Assembly: GCA_023678885.1 (NCBI GenBank)
Contig: CM043013.1
Location: 13,486,791-13,550,790, forward strand
Length of the DNA stretch: 64,000 nt
Reading direction: 5' to 3'
DNA from: Pogostemon cablin
Lineage: Eukaryota > Streptophyta > Magnoliopsida > Lamiales > Lamiaceae
Made by a program: the position numbers and the translations under genes. This document shows, piece by piece, positions 22,701 to 33,225 of the stretch. The notes beneath the pieces are model-generated. The model did not search any database and had not been told where the DNA came from. It saw only the letters and a list, made by a program, of their open reading frames with translations. Each line of letters opens with the position of its first letter. Positions within the stretch are counted from its first letter, which is position 1.

Positions 22701-25700
22701 CTTTATTAATGTTGTGTTCTTGTAGTTAATAATAAAATCAGATCTTGATGCTTAAAATTGAAGTGAATAGCTAGTGGAAGTGGGACTACTTGTCCTTTTA
22801 ACTAACATAAAATAGTATTTACTTCTTTTTTAACCAGCAAATCCTTAAATCATTCTTTAGATCTCAATGATTTGTTACTTTTGATAGGTTGGACAAGATG
22901 TGGTGGGAGAGCTGACCAAAGCACTAGAGAGACTTGGCCTCGATATGCGTGTAGCTGCTTTGGTGAGTTTGTTAATTCATTGTAAGATGCTAATTTTGAG
23001 CACTTCTGTGGAAGTTTTGCTGTTTAGAAGCGATATTCTAAGCCTGCTCCTCTTTTTACTTTGCACTCTCTTCTGTTCTTTTGTGCTCAAATCACCAGGT
23101 TGAACTGCCTGTAGCTAAATCATTCTATATGTGCCAGACTGCTCTCATAATACTTCCCTTCCCTCTGTCTGATAAAGGTTAATGATACAGTTGGTACATT
23201 AGCTGGGGGACGTTACAGCGATGCAGATGTCATTGCTGCTGTGATCCTAGGAACAGGAACTAATGCAGCTTATGTTGAACGGGCACATGCAATTCCAAAA
23301 TGGCAGGGTCTGCTACCTAATTCTGGAGAAATGGTTAGAAACTAGAATATTTCTCCTGGATAGATATTGTTATCATCCATCCTCATTACTTCGGGAATTA
23401 ATTTGTGCTGTTCATTATGATTAAGCTACTGAATTTCCTTTTCTCTCTGTCTTCTGAAGGTCATAAACATGGAATGGGGTAATTTTCGCTCGTCACATCT
23501 TCCGCTCACAGAATATGATCAGAGTCTTGATGCTGAAAGTCTAAACCCTGGAGAACAGGTACATGATTATCCTCTATCTATCATCATTCCCTAATTCCTG
23601 AGCTATTAATGCTTATGAGGTTTTAGTCATCTTCAATTCTCTATCAAAATTTTTGTGCTCCTGCAGATTTTTGAGAAAATAATTTCTGGTATGTATCTCG
23701 GAGAAATCGTGCGTAGAGTTTTATGCAGGCTGGCTGAAGAAGCATCATTCTTTGGCGACAACATACCGCCAAAGCTCAAAATTCCATTCATTTTGAGGTA
23801 AGTGATAATGCTTTAGGCTGACACACCATGAATATTTTCCTTTCTCATCAGTGATTTGTTGTCATTGCTTGGTTTTCTATGTTACTATGCTGTTTGATAT
23901 GTTGTATAATTTAAAGAGTCTTTGATGGTGGTCATGTGAGACTGATTGTAAGAAGAATCGACCAATTATTAAATATGATTATTATATAGTTAAAAGTATG
24001 TTATTGGGTAGTTAAATATGATGAATAATGCATTAAAGTATAATTTTAGCGTATTATAATATGATTCAGTAAAGTATAATTATTGGGTAGTAAATTGTTC
24101 TATGATACTCTAAAATCATACTTTAATGCATCATTCAACATATTTTAATAAACCAAATAGGTGGGCTAGCCCACCTGGCCACTGGGCTCTTCACTTAAGT
24201 GAGAGACCCAGGTTCGATTCCCATTGGGAACGAATTAGGAGGGAGACATAAATGGTGTACCCCACCATTAGGGGCCAGGAGGGAGACATAAGGAGACATG
24301 GAGAAGGGGTTGTATGGTGCTTGTGAACTAACTACTAACTATACTAACAACTAACATTTACCGATAAAAAAAAACATATTTTAATAAACCATACTTTTAC
24401 AACCTAATGACATACTTTATCTATATAATAATCATAACCGACCCGTCTTACGTATAACCGTCTCACAAAAGAGTGCCTCCATTTAAAAAATATGATGTTA
24501 AAAAAATATTACTGTGTATTTAAAAATATCATTACTGTATAATTTTTTTACATGTATATACTAAATAAAAATAAATAATAAGTCTCTTGTAGTCACGTTT
24601 CAAATTTATGAGTAGGAACTATTAGATAAAAAAATTGATTGATAACCCACCTTTAGATTAATTGAAATAATAATTTTTTTAAAAAATAACTATACCTTAT
24701 AAACCCTAGGTGCACCGGGTGCATTGCAGAATGACCCCAAATATTCATTTATAGTCAGGTTTTAAAATATTGATTGTATTATTTTTATTGACTATTTATT
24801 CTCCATAATTTAGTATTCCCTCCATCCTGTGACATGATATATATTGACATTTTGGTTCGTCCCACTATAAGGTATACGTTTCTATTTTGGTAAGTATGGC
24901 CTCATACAAAAAAAATTAATACCCTCGGAAAAGGCTTCACCTTTACTGTTCCATATTATTTGAGAAAATTTGCTTTTTTGACCAACTTTTGGGGGGGTAT
25001 TTTAGTATTTTTAGATAATAATAAAAAGTAATGTTATGAGTGTGAAAAAAGAGTGGTAAATTTGAAATTAAAGCTATTTTTTTATTGGATGAATGTGTTT
25101 ATTTTTTTTTGGGTGAAGGTTATTGTGGAACGGACCAATGAGGAAAGTGTGCAACTTATTGTGGGACGGATCGAGTAAAACATTATAGAATTGGCTTTCA
25201 ATTCAAATAAAAAATGGGGACAAAAAGTAAAATACAACTAAAATTTACCCACTATCCATTAAAATATCATATTTTTTAATCGACGTACAAAAGACAAATA
25301 TATACCTTTTCATCGGGACAATGGAAGAAGTTAAATATTTTCAAATATTATAATATATTTAGAAATTTTGAATTTCAAATATATATGGATAACATATGCA
25401 TTTTTACATTGGCAATATCTCCTGTGCACCTAGGGGCGTCAGGTCTGACCTAGCTCAAATGTTATATCCTTATGTATTGAATGACTGAATGCTATATCCT
25501 TTAGTATAAAAACGTATACTCTTATAAAATTTAAATCCCCTTGTAATATAATTATATTTTGAGTGTATATTGGGTGCACCCGGGTGCAAGGGTGCACCCA
25601 TATGTGTATACTTTTTTATTCTATTTTGTATACATATTATTCTATTTTGTATACGTGTTTTGTAATAATTGTATATTTTTTTCACATTTTTCATTAAAAA

Positions 25701-27395
25701 AATTAACATCCATATGTGTATAACATTTTATTGAATATTATATACTACAATTTTTCATTATAAAAATTAACAATTAAATTGTATACATTTTTACTCTTAA
25801 TTGTATATGTTTTTGTTTATATTTGTATGTGGGTGCACCCTATCTTTAGGTGCACCCGGGTGCACACTATAAATTGCCTTATATTTTTGTGTTATATTTT
25901 GCTATTTGTGTGATACCTTTTTTTTATGTTGACTAGGCTTTATGGCTCCTAATATGAATATGAGCACATTTGGGCGGAGTTTTTTCAATCCCTTATTTGG
26001 TTTGCTGTTCACATTCCAATCATTAATTGAATCATTCATTTTAACAATCAAAGCCACTCTTCCGAAGAGCAAGCATAATAGAGATGTCGTTGTTACACAA
26101 TTTTTGTTAATATTTTTTGGATTACATATTTATAATTCGGTGACACTTAGCTAGCATTGGCACTTCATCAAAGTCTATGTTTTTTAATTTAATTCATAAG
26201 AGTTCAATAAATTCTACAAGATTTCATGACGATCCTCATATGCCGGACATCTCTGATGATTGGTGCAGATGAGCACCTTTTGCTTTCCTTTAGTCACCAT
26301 CCCTCTCAGTTTGCCAGCCATGTTTGGTTGTGTTGTATTCTGCTCTTATTTTCTCTCATTTTATTTTTAGTCAAGTTGCACATTATTAGACTTGTGTTTT
26401 TGTAGTGTTAATATTTTGAGCAACTTGTTAAGTACAGTCGATTATTGAGTGCAACTCAAATATCAGTTAAGATGTTGTGCAACCTGATTTACATCTACGC
26501 AACTCAATATCCCACTTGGAAAGCATTTGTCTATAACTAGTGGTATCACATGTTTTATTTCGATTTCTGCATTTCTGCTGAATGAAAACATCTTCTACTT
26601 GTAGAAACTGGTATATTTATTCCTGCTGTTAAGATTTCCTTGGCTGTTCTGCAGAGTAGCTGTAGATAAGAAAATTTTGTTGAGCAAGGATAAAAATAAT
26701 AATGAAGATGGATGCTAGTTGATATATTGCCTTCTGAAGATCATCTTGCATGAATTTACTCTGTTTCAGTCAACTATATATTCACTATTCTATGTGATGT
26801 TCACTTATTTTTTATTTAAGACTTGAGCTTAAATGATTAGTGCCTCTATGCAGGACTCCTGACATGTCTGCTATGCACCATGACACCTCTGCCGATCTCA
26901 AGGTTGTTGGGAGCAAACTGAGGGATATACTTGAGGTACTATATTTGCTTCTTCAAATATGAAACAAGTTCTATTAATCACAAAAATCATTCAGAAGTCA
27001 GATAACCGACAATAATTTTCTTCTACCACATGAATCTACTGTGGCAACAGGTACCTAATAGCTCCCTAAAAATGAGGAAAATGATTGTTAGACTATGCGA
27101 CATTGTTGCTTCGCGTGGGGCCTGTCTCTCTGCTGCTGGAATTTTAGGCATACTCAAGAAACTCGGAAGAGACACCGTAAAAGAGGGAGAAAAACAGAGG
27201 TCAGTGATAGCACTCGATGGAGGATTGTTTGAGCACTATACTAAATTCAGGAACTGTATGGAAAGCACACTTAACGAGCTACTAGGAGAGGCCGCGGAGA
27301 GCATTGTGATCAAGCACTCAAACGACGGCTCAGGCATTGGTGCTGCTCTTCTAGCTGCTTCTCATTCTCATTACCTCCAAGTGGAGGAGTCCTGA
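16707..27395 (+). CDS. HXK1: Hexokinase, type B membrane-anchored (HXK1-like), nine exons
   Basis: It phosphorylates glucose and other hexoses with ATP, the entry step of sugar metabolism. Plant HXK1-class enzymes sit on the outer mitochondrial membrane and also act as glucose sensors. Exons I place at 16707-16978, 19530-19677, 19755-19937, 22888-22962, 23178-23333, 23460-23558, 23667-23797, 26854-26935 and 27051-27395. All introns are GT..AG and frames join without a break into 496 residues, the usual family length. Residues 3-24 form a hydrophobic anchor followed by VRRQ. LDLGGTNFR (100-108) is the phosphate-1 loop; LGFTFSFPV (171-179) and the KWTKGF block are sugar-binding; NDTVGTLAGG (228-237) holds the catalytic Asp229; LGTGTNAAY (250-258) is phosphate 2; DGGLFEHY (438-445) and NDGSGIGAA (473-481) belong to the ATP site. 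Gly104 matches the position known to matter for catalysis in Arabidopsis HXK1. No defect is seen. Introns 1, 3 and 7 are enlarged to about 2.6, 3.0 and 3.1 kb by transposons. Confidence 0.97.
18400..19260 (+). pseudogene. 5'-truncated LINE remnant (zf-RVT region) in hexokinase intron 1
   Basis: Frames show the C-terminal part of plant non-LTR reverse-transcriptase proteins: WNLHFLRNLKKEIEALSQHL, then WLADPSKFFSVKPF, a KVQIFMWLV phrase, LWSRVVGELGPYWAPP, and the end block LWRTIFSAVLWPTLLERISR followed by IF. Stops occur near 18675, 18728 and 18740. The 3' end has the LINE-type phrase GGGATTGTACTTTTATTGGG and TCGTCCC, followed by AAAAAATAAAAA. The reverse transcriptase core itself is absent. 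It lies in the same direction as the gene. No target duplication was recognised. Confidence 0.85.
21314..22140 (-). mobile_element. hAT-like non-autonomous element in hexokinase intron 3
   Basis: 827 bp bordered by perfect 8-bp repeats cttgcatc (21306-21313 and 22141-22148). Ends are inverted: CATAGTTGTTAAAGGCG on the left against CTTAGGCATTCACAACTATG on the right, with GAGGCGC/GCGCCT subterminal words. An 8-bp TSD indicates a hAT-type element. A minus-strand frame at 21590-21931 (113 codons) encodes a poly-Ala stretch, a Lys/Arg-rich KRKDQMDKGKRKDQLHKGK segment and an Asp/Glu-rich tail. It may be a remnant of an acidic transposase end or chance low complexity; no catalytic region is present. 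Confidence 0.9.
24156..24373 (+). mobile_element. tRNA-derived SINE with 18-bp target duplication
   Basis: Flanked by ACATATTTTAATAAACCA at 24138-24155 and 24374-24391, a perfect 18-bp duplication. The head has an A-box-like GCTAGCCCACCTGG and a B box GGTTCGATTCCC (24211-24222). The tail ends AACATTTACCGATAAAAAAA. It sits inside the fold-back MITE. A 26-bp piece (24251-24276) inside it is a further insertion. Confidence 0.9.
24251..24276 (-). mobile_element. 26-bp 3'-end-only SINE insertion
   Basis: Flanked by aggagggagacata at 24237-24250 and 24277-24290, a perfect 14-bp direct repeat. The insert, AATGGTGTACC..ACCATTAGGGG, is nearly the reverse complement of the 3' end of the other SINE family at 62878-63113 (CCCCTAATGGTGGGTACACC). 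Confidence 0.7.
24706..25440. repeat. CTAGGTGCAC inverted-repeat pair around Stowaway debris
   Basis: CCTAGGTGCACCGGGTGC at about 24706 and GTGCACCTAGGGG at about 25422 form an inverted pair. Between them are a truncated Stowaway start (24832) and a degenerate Stowaway (24932-25176). Confidence 0.45.
24932..25176 (+). mobile_element. Degenerate Stowaway MITE
   Basis: The interior matches 9551-9830 phrase by phrase (CACCTTTACTGTTCC, TTTGACCAACTTT, AGTGGTAAATTTGAAATTAA) and it ends TTGTGGGACGGATCGAG before TA. The left end is decayed. Confidence 0.75.
25569..25864. mobile_element. MITE-like element with GGGTGCACCCGGGTGCA ends
   Basis: The left end GGGTGCACCCGGGTGCAAGG, then GTGCACCCATATG, is inverted at the right as GTGGGTGCACCC..AGGTGCACCCGGGTGCAC. 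The AT-rich interior repeats GTATAC/ATTTTTCATTA phrases. A clear target duplication was not found. Confidence 0.6.
25865..26853 (+). other. Remainder of hexokinase intron 7
   Basis: No transposon terminus or RNA gene was recognised. A 70-codon frame at 25942-26154 has no supporting motif. Confidence 0.5.
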
Positions 27396-28333
27396 TTCTC
27401 GTTCACAGTTCATTTCACGTTTCTGTTTCCCTTGGCTTTGTCGTTTCTTACCGTAACAGGGTCATGACAACAGACCTCAGGTAATGTATCTTTATAGTGC
27501 TGCCCAACGGCGGATGACCGTTGGTTGCTGACCACTCGACAGTATCCTTTTCTTCCTACTATATTACAGGCGTATACAGACACTTGTAGAAGATCATGGT
27601 GTGATTGCACACCTTTAGATGGAATAAATGTTGAGGGGCTAATTGTCTGAAAAAATTTAGCTGGTTCCTATTTTAATCGGATTCTGTCCCAAGTGTTAAT
27701 GATCAACTGAATAACCTGGGGTGTGTTGTATGCTTCAGAAATTAAAGAAAGGATTTGTTTTTCCTATTCTAGGTTGGTGTTCTTATTTCTCCCATTTTAA
27801 ATATTGTGTGGCATGAAGAAATAATGTATTTGTGCTACCTAAAAAATAAGGTAATTTTTTTTGTAAACTTTTCAGTCCATATTCTATTTTTGAAATTTAT
27901 CCACCACATTTTCATTTTTTTTTTTTAAGATGGTCTGAGTTTACAAAATTTGACAAATTGATTCTTTGACGGTTGGAATGGGTTATCATCACTGTGTTTA
28001 TGAGGGTTCAAATTCATGCAAAGGTCAACATGCAATTCTAACTCAGTTGAGAATGGAAGGAAGCGGTTTGGATTCCATATTCCATAATGGTTTAATGACC
28101 GTTAAACTCATTATAGATTTGTGGTGGTAATTTAGACATTGATTATATAATATATAAAAAGTATTATCTATCTATTAAGTGGAACAGAGGTGAAAGAAAT
28201 ATGTGATTCTGTTTGGAAAGTACTGTGTTTTTACCAATGAAAGAAGGGTGCAAGTAAATACATGTAAAGAGAAAATGTAGAGTTCTGACAGGATGTATTG
28301 TCGGTTTTACAAGTAAAAACTTGGACAAATTAC
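27396..28333 (+). other. HXK1: Hexokinase 3' UTR and downstream intergenic DNA
   Basis: After the TGA at 27393-27395 comes non-coding sequence with AATAAA at 27623-27628, a possible polyadenylation signal. T-rich sequence follows to the first element of the LTR nest. No further gene is seen. Confidence 0.55.
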
Positions 28334-28338
28334 CATAT

Positions 28339-29563
28339 TGTAAGTAATTAAAATTTACTATCTAATTAAATGGCGACACGCGAATTTTTCTTGATTAAAT
28401 ATCAATTTTAATTTATTTTAAAATTTAAATAAATTAATTCTTAAAAAATAGATTAATAAATAATTGATAATTAATTTAAGCCCAACAAATTAAATGGGGC
28501 TTAAATTAAATGAGGTCTGACACAAGTTAAGTAAGCCCAATTCAAACGAGGCTTGACTTAAGTAAAACAAGCCTACACAAATCAAATCAGGCCCAAGTAA
28601 AATAGGTCCGATTATGGTCCAAGCAAGTTGGAGGCCCAAGCCCGTAGAGTAAGACCCAAATAACCTTGGACTTCACTTCTCACCTATGTAAAGGGGTCTC
28701 ATCCATTCATTTGGACACACACACACACATTCAAGCACTTGAAGACGACGCTCCTGAAGAGATCGAGAACACGAGTAAAGCTCCCTCAAGATCTTCAAGC
28801 TCCAAGCGAAGAACAAGATCATCTTCAAGCTAGGATCTTCAAGTCTTCAAGCCTCTAAAACTTCGAGCGAGGATCTTCAAAACTTCAAGTCTTCAAGCCT
28901 CCAAAGCTTCAAGCTCAAGATCTTCAACAAATCTTTAAGTCTTCAAGCCTCCAAACCTTCAAGCTCAAGATTTTCAACAAAACTTCAAGTGTTCATGCCT
29001 CCAAAGCTTCAAGCCCAAGATCTTCAACAAAACTTCAAGTCTTCAAGCCTATAAAAGTTTCGAGCGAGGGTCTTCAAGCGAGGATCTTCAAGTCATCAAG
29101 CCTCTAAAGCTTCAAGCTCAAGATCTTCAAAGCATCAAGCAAGTTTCGAAGCCAAGAACGACCTCCAATCCGGGATCAAGGCTCCAAGTCCCCCAAATTA
29201 AGCATTCTTCACGAAAGCTCTCCAGTCAACGTTTAATCCGAACAAAGGTTCAACACCTCCGGATCAACGTTACAAGACTACACACCCGATCTCGGACAAG
29301 CTTCGTTTGAAGATCCAGCTCAACATACAAGCTGTCAACATAGTCAGCATACACTCCAGTCAACAAAGTCAAACACACAAGTCAAGTCAAACACAAAAGC
29401 CGAGTCAAAGTCAAGTGAAGTCAAATTGATTCGAGAGAAGAATAAGAGGATTGATTGAGATTGTAACCCGCTTACATATCATTAAAATTAAATCCATATG
29501 AAATTATCTTTGTACTCAATATTTGTATTTATTTTATTATAACTATAAATATTTGTTGTAATA
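28339..29563 (+). repeat. Left LTR of element D
   Basis: Starts TGTAAGTAATT; the end is GTTGTAATA where the other LTR has GTTATTACA. Includes a GGCCC/GCCCA-rich U3, CTATGTAAAG where the right LTR has a TATA box, and a CTTCAAG minisatellite. A primer-binding-site-like TTGGCACGCCCGGTGGGAC follows at about 29568. Confidence 0.85.
28785..29125 (+). repeat. CTTCAAG-type minisatellite inside the D LTR
   Basis: Phrases AGATCTTCAA, GTCTTCAAGCCTCCAAAGCT and TCAAGCTCAAGATCTTCAAC recur with a period near 60 bp and finer 7-10 bp periodicity. The counterpart in the other LTR (about 55795-56160) has a different arrangement of units. Confidence 0.9.
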
Positions 29564-29633
29564 AATTTTGGCACGCCCGGTGGGACAGTCTCTACCTCTC
29601 ATCTTTTCTCTCTACAACTCGAAGATACAAAGC

Positions 29634-30830
29634 ATGACTCCTCTCAAAATTGCAATTAGAAGACCTTCTACCTTGAAGCATTCAGAGCTGCAAACTGAAG
29701 AGATTCAAAAGATAACTCCACTCAAGATTGCGATAAGAAGGCCTGCTGCATCAAAGCCTCCAGAGTTGCAAACTGAAAAGGTTGGAGTCGTTACAAGAAG
29801 TATTCCCGAAGGCTTCGTAGAGGCAAACCATATGGTGAAAATTACTCTCAATAATACATTGCAGGAGACAAGAGTGGTGAAAATATTTCTGCTTGCTCAA
29901 CTCCTCGTTCAACGCCAAGCTCGCCATCTGCCTCAACTGCAATTACAGTGATGACGACAAGTGCTATAACTATTGAAGAACAATTCGCAAGTATGATGAG
30001 AACCATTGAAGGACTCAATAAGCATATGAAAGCTCAAGATGTAAAAATCTCCATACTTATGAAGAAAATGGAGAATGTGGAGACAAGTCATGTAAATGAG
30101 AAACAAGTTGGGGATGAGCACGAGGAAGAAGACTCAGTGAAACACCATCCTTTTGAAAGGAAGCTAGTTGAAGAAGAAATACAAATTTCAATCGACAAAA
30201 TACTTTTTGTGAATCAACTGAAGAACATCGTTTTAGAAACGATAAAAGACAAGTTTGAAGGGAGCTCAAAATCCCTTGTTGCCTACAAGAAGTCATATAC
30301 AAAGAGAATTGACAACTTGAGGATGTCAACTGACTACCAACCTCCCAAATACCAATAATTCGATGGTAAAGGCAACCCAAGACAGCATGTAGTGCATTTT
30401 GTCGAGACATGCAATGATGCTGGGACCTACGAAGATCATATGATGAGACAATTTGTCCGCTCTCTTAAAGAAAATGCGTTCGATTAGTATATCAACTTGA
30501 AAGCCAACTCCATCGACAGTTGGGGGCAAATGGAAGAAGTGTTCCACAACCGCTTCTACAGCGCACGAAGAACTGTTAGCATGATAGAGCTAACAAATAC
30601 TCGTCAAAGTGATGAATAATATGTCCTCGATTACATCAACAGATGGAGGAGCCTAAGCCTCAATTGCAAAGAAAAGCTGTCAAAAGCTTCAACAATTGAA
30701 ATGTGCATTCAAGGGATGCAATGGAATCTTCGCTACATATTACAAGGGATTCAGCCTAAAATTTTTGAAGAGTTGGCTGCAAGAGCTCACGATATGGAGT
30801 TGAGTCTGACATCAAATGACGTTGAATGAC
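29634..30830 (+). pseudogene. Decayed gypsy gag of element D
   Basis: From ATG 29634 a frame with two copies of the phrase TPLKIAIRRP runs to 29951. A second frame begins at 29948 and includes a coiled-coil-like segment. Beyond a TAA at about 30356 the capsid-type Retrotrans_gag signature is clear: FDGKGNPRQHVVHFVETCND, FVRSLKENAFD, SWGQMEEVFHNRFYSARRTV, YINRWRSLSLNCKEKL, then LQGIQPKIFEELAARAHDME. Gag forms the particle that packages the element RNA. In-frame stops interrupt it at about 30356, 30487 and 30618, and at its end near 30828. No CCHC knuckle, protease or reverse transcriptase follows. Confidence 0.85.
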
Positions 30831-31029
30831 CCTCTATGCAAGACTCTTACGAATTTGAAGACATGCCTTCAGATGAGCTCGTGGAAGAGGAACTACAAAC
30901 AAAGACTGCAATTTCCATAAAGATTCATAGAAATGAAGTGGAAGCAAGCGAAAGTGGTGCATCCCAAGATTGGGGCAATGAACTGTTGACCAACTCAAAT
31001 GCAAAGCTCTTCGGCACAAGCAAAAACTG

Positions 31030-31262
31030 TCCATACAACGTTCCTTAATATGAGCTAAAACTATCTACAAGCAACGCTCCTTGATATGAGTTAAAACTAT
31101 CTACAAGCCACGCTCCTCAATACGAGCTAAAACTAACAGGAATTTCCTTCAAGCAACTCTCCTCGACATGAGAGAAAACTGTCCACACAATACTCCTCGA
31201 CACGAGAGAAAACTGTCCACACAATACTCCTCAACATGAGTGAATAATGTTCACACAATACT
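31030..31262 (+). repeat. Minisatellite in D, left of the A insertion
   Basis: Units with the plan CTCCT.GA.A.GAG..AAAACT, then C.ACA, recur about every 38-45 bp. The array resumes at 42898 on the far side of element A, which inserted into it. Confidence 0.8.
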
Positions 31263-33089
31263 TGATGAGAGTGGAAATTCATGTATTTTTTGGTCCAATT
31301 TGATACCTCTTTGAATGTTTATTTGCTATTATTTGCACAAATATTGATACTTCTATTTATTATTGACTAAATGATGCTTGAGAGGTATTTTGGTGTGTTT
31401 TGATAGGAAAATGGATAACAATGCAAAGTTGGGGTGAAAGGTCAATTTGAATAAAAACAGAGGACCATCTTCTATAATTTTTCTGTAATCGTGTAGAGGT
31501 CCGAATCAATCTTGTGAGATATGGTTGGAAAGCCACAGAAGAGAGGAACGCGTGAGCGTAAAAATCACCTCAATCAGAGGTCGGATGAAGAAGTTATGAA
31601 CGAAACGGTGAGGTCGCGTACTGCTAACGGGATGGACGAAATTTACGAAATTTTGGGCCATTAAGCTTGTTACTATTTATTTCAAGCGTTTTCAAGGCCT
31701 ATGGATGAAGTGAGGCCCATTAGTCAATAGTCCAGCATTATTAAACTTTGAAAAGTTGTGAATTGGGGATAAAAATTGGATGTGAGCAGCAACTCAAGAA
31801 TCTGAGTATCTACAAATTAGTGGTGGGCCATGTTTAAAATTAGAGATCCTAACTTCAAATACAAGTGCCGTAAATTGATGTGGAAAAAGGAATTGGATTC
31901 AAGCTATAATTGAGGGCCCAGATTGTTATATTATTCTTAGCCCAACACAACACTTCCATCCGACGGCTTCAGCAATAAAAGGGCAAAATTGCGATAATGA
32001 GCAGGGGACTTTTCTTTACAGTAGGCGATAATTCACTTTACTTCCAGCCATCACTCATCCTCTTTCCGCCATCCACCGTAGAGAAGATTGGAGACGGAAA
32101 TTTCGACGGAGATAAAGATTAAAGAGACGGAGTCCTCCAAAAGGGTTCTTTTTTTTAATTATTTATTTTTGTTATTTTAGCACAATGATTAGGGTTTATT
32201 ACATCTTTGTGAATTGCCCCCGTAATTCCATGGGCTAAGCTTCTTTGTTGGTAATGTTAGGGCTTTATACAGTTTTGACTATGTGATTGGATTTTGCCCT
32301 AGACTTGGATTGATTATTCTGCAGATTGTTTATTTCCTTATTGAAGGTGATATTTTGAGACTTCATATTATTGTGTTTTTGGGTTTTGATTCCTTTAATT
32401 GTTATTGACGGTATCACTGATTGATAGTTAATAGGATTCTTAATTTCTGCATAATAATTGTTGTTTCTTGTGACAGTCTTAGGGGATTGGCCTATAATAC
32501 CTAAGAGTGTTAGACAATCAATTTGGAATATTAATTACTTGGTAAAACATCATTATTAGGTAATTAATAAGGAAAAAAAAGGGTTAACAATCGCGTACCT
32601 AGAAAGGGAAGTCTAGTGCTCTAGCCTTAATTGGAATTTAGCATGAAGTACCTATAGAGGGAGAGGGAGTTAATTTCTTATTAATCCTAGGATTTTCAGC
32701 TCATTATAAGTGTTAGATCCTACCCGATCAAGGTGATTTAACTAGGCTTAGTGATCCTCTTATAAACGTCTGCATGTAATTAATTTGGGTCTAGGTAAAT
32801 TAGTCACATAGTTAAACTGTTTGCCCGAGCATTACCAATTCTCCATTCTTGAATTCCAAATCGTTTTCTCTACGTGATTTATTTACTTTTCATTAGTTCA
32901 ATTATTTACTTTACTTTTCATTAGTTAATTAATTATCTTTTCCAAAAACCCCCAGATTTGTCTTACATTAGAATTATCATATAGAATTACTTGTTAAATT
33001 TATAACTATCTTGTGGGAACGATATTTTACTTGGTCACGGGCACTACAATCGATCCCTTATACTTGAGGGTAAAAGAAAATAGCAATCA
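31263..33089 (+). repeat. Left LTR of element A
   Basis: Begins TGATGAGAG and ends ATAGCAATCA. CAATAAAAGGGC near 31972 could be the core promoter. The 3' half is T-rich with CTAGAAAGGGAAGTCTAGTG-like text. Confidence 0.95.
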
Positions 33090-33095
33090 AGTTCT

Positions 33096-33113
33096 TGGCA
33101 CCGTTGCCGGGGA
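33096..33113 (+). other. Primer-binding site of element A
   Basis: TGGCACCGTTGCCGGGGA begins six bases inside the left LTR, the expected place for tRNA-primed minus-strand synthesis. Element C has the one-base variant TGGCGCCGTTGCCGGGGA. Confidence 0.85.
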
Positions 33114-33225
33114 TAGTTTATAGATTAAAATTTAATTCTATTGTGATTTATTTTCTTGTAGGACGTTAAACTTTACTTGCTTTATTTTATTTAATTTTAT
33201 TTGTGATCCAAACAATTCTGATCTT

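Larger units (their letters stand above)
23930..24475 (+). mobile_element. Fold-back MITE with GTGAGAC ends, in hexokinase intron 7
   Basis: The left side (CATGTGAGACTGATTGTAAG, AATCGACC, GATTATTATATAG, AAAGTATG) is mirrored on the right (CATACTTTATC, TATATAATAATC, GACCCGTCTTAC, AACCGTCTCACAAAAGAG). The same plan occurs at 60039-60317. The exact ends and a TSD could not be fixed. A SINE interrupts it. Confidence 0.7.

Noticed and set aside
28785..29125. Regular repeats resembling a CRISPR array
   Set aside because: Plant LTR minisatellite with no unique spacers of constant length and no cas genes.
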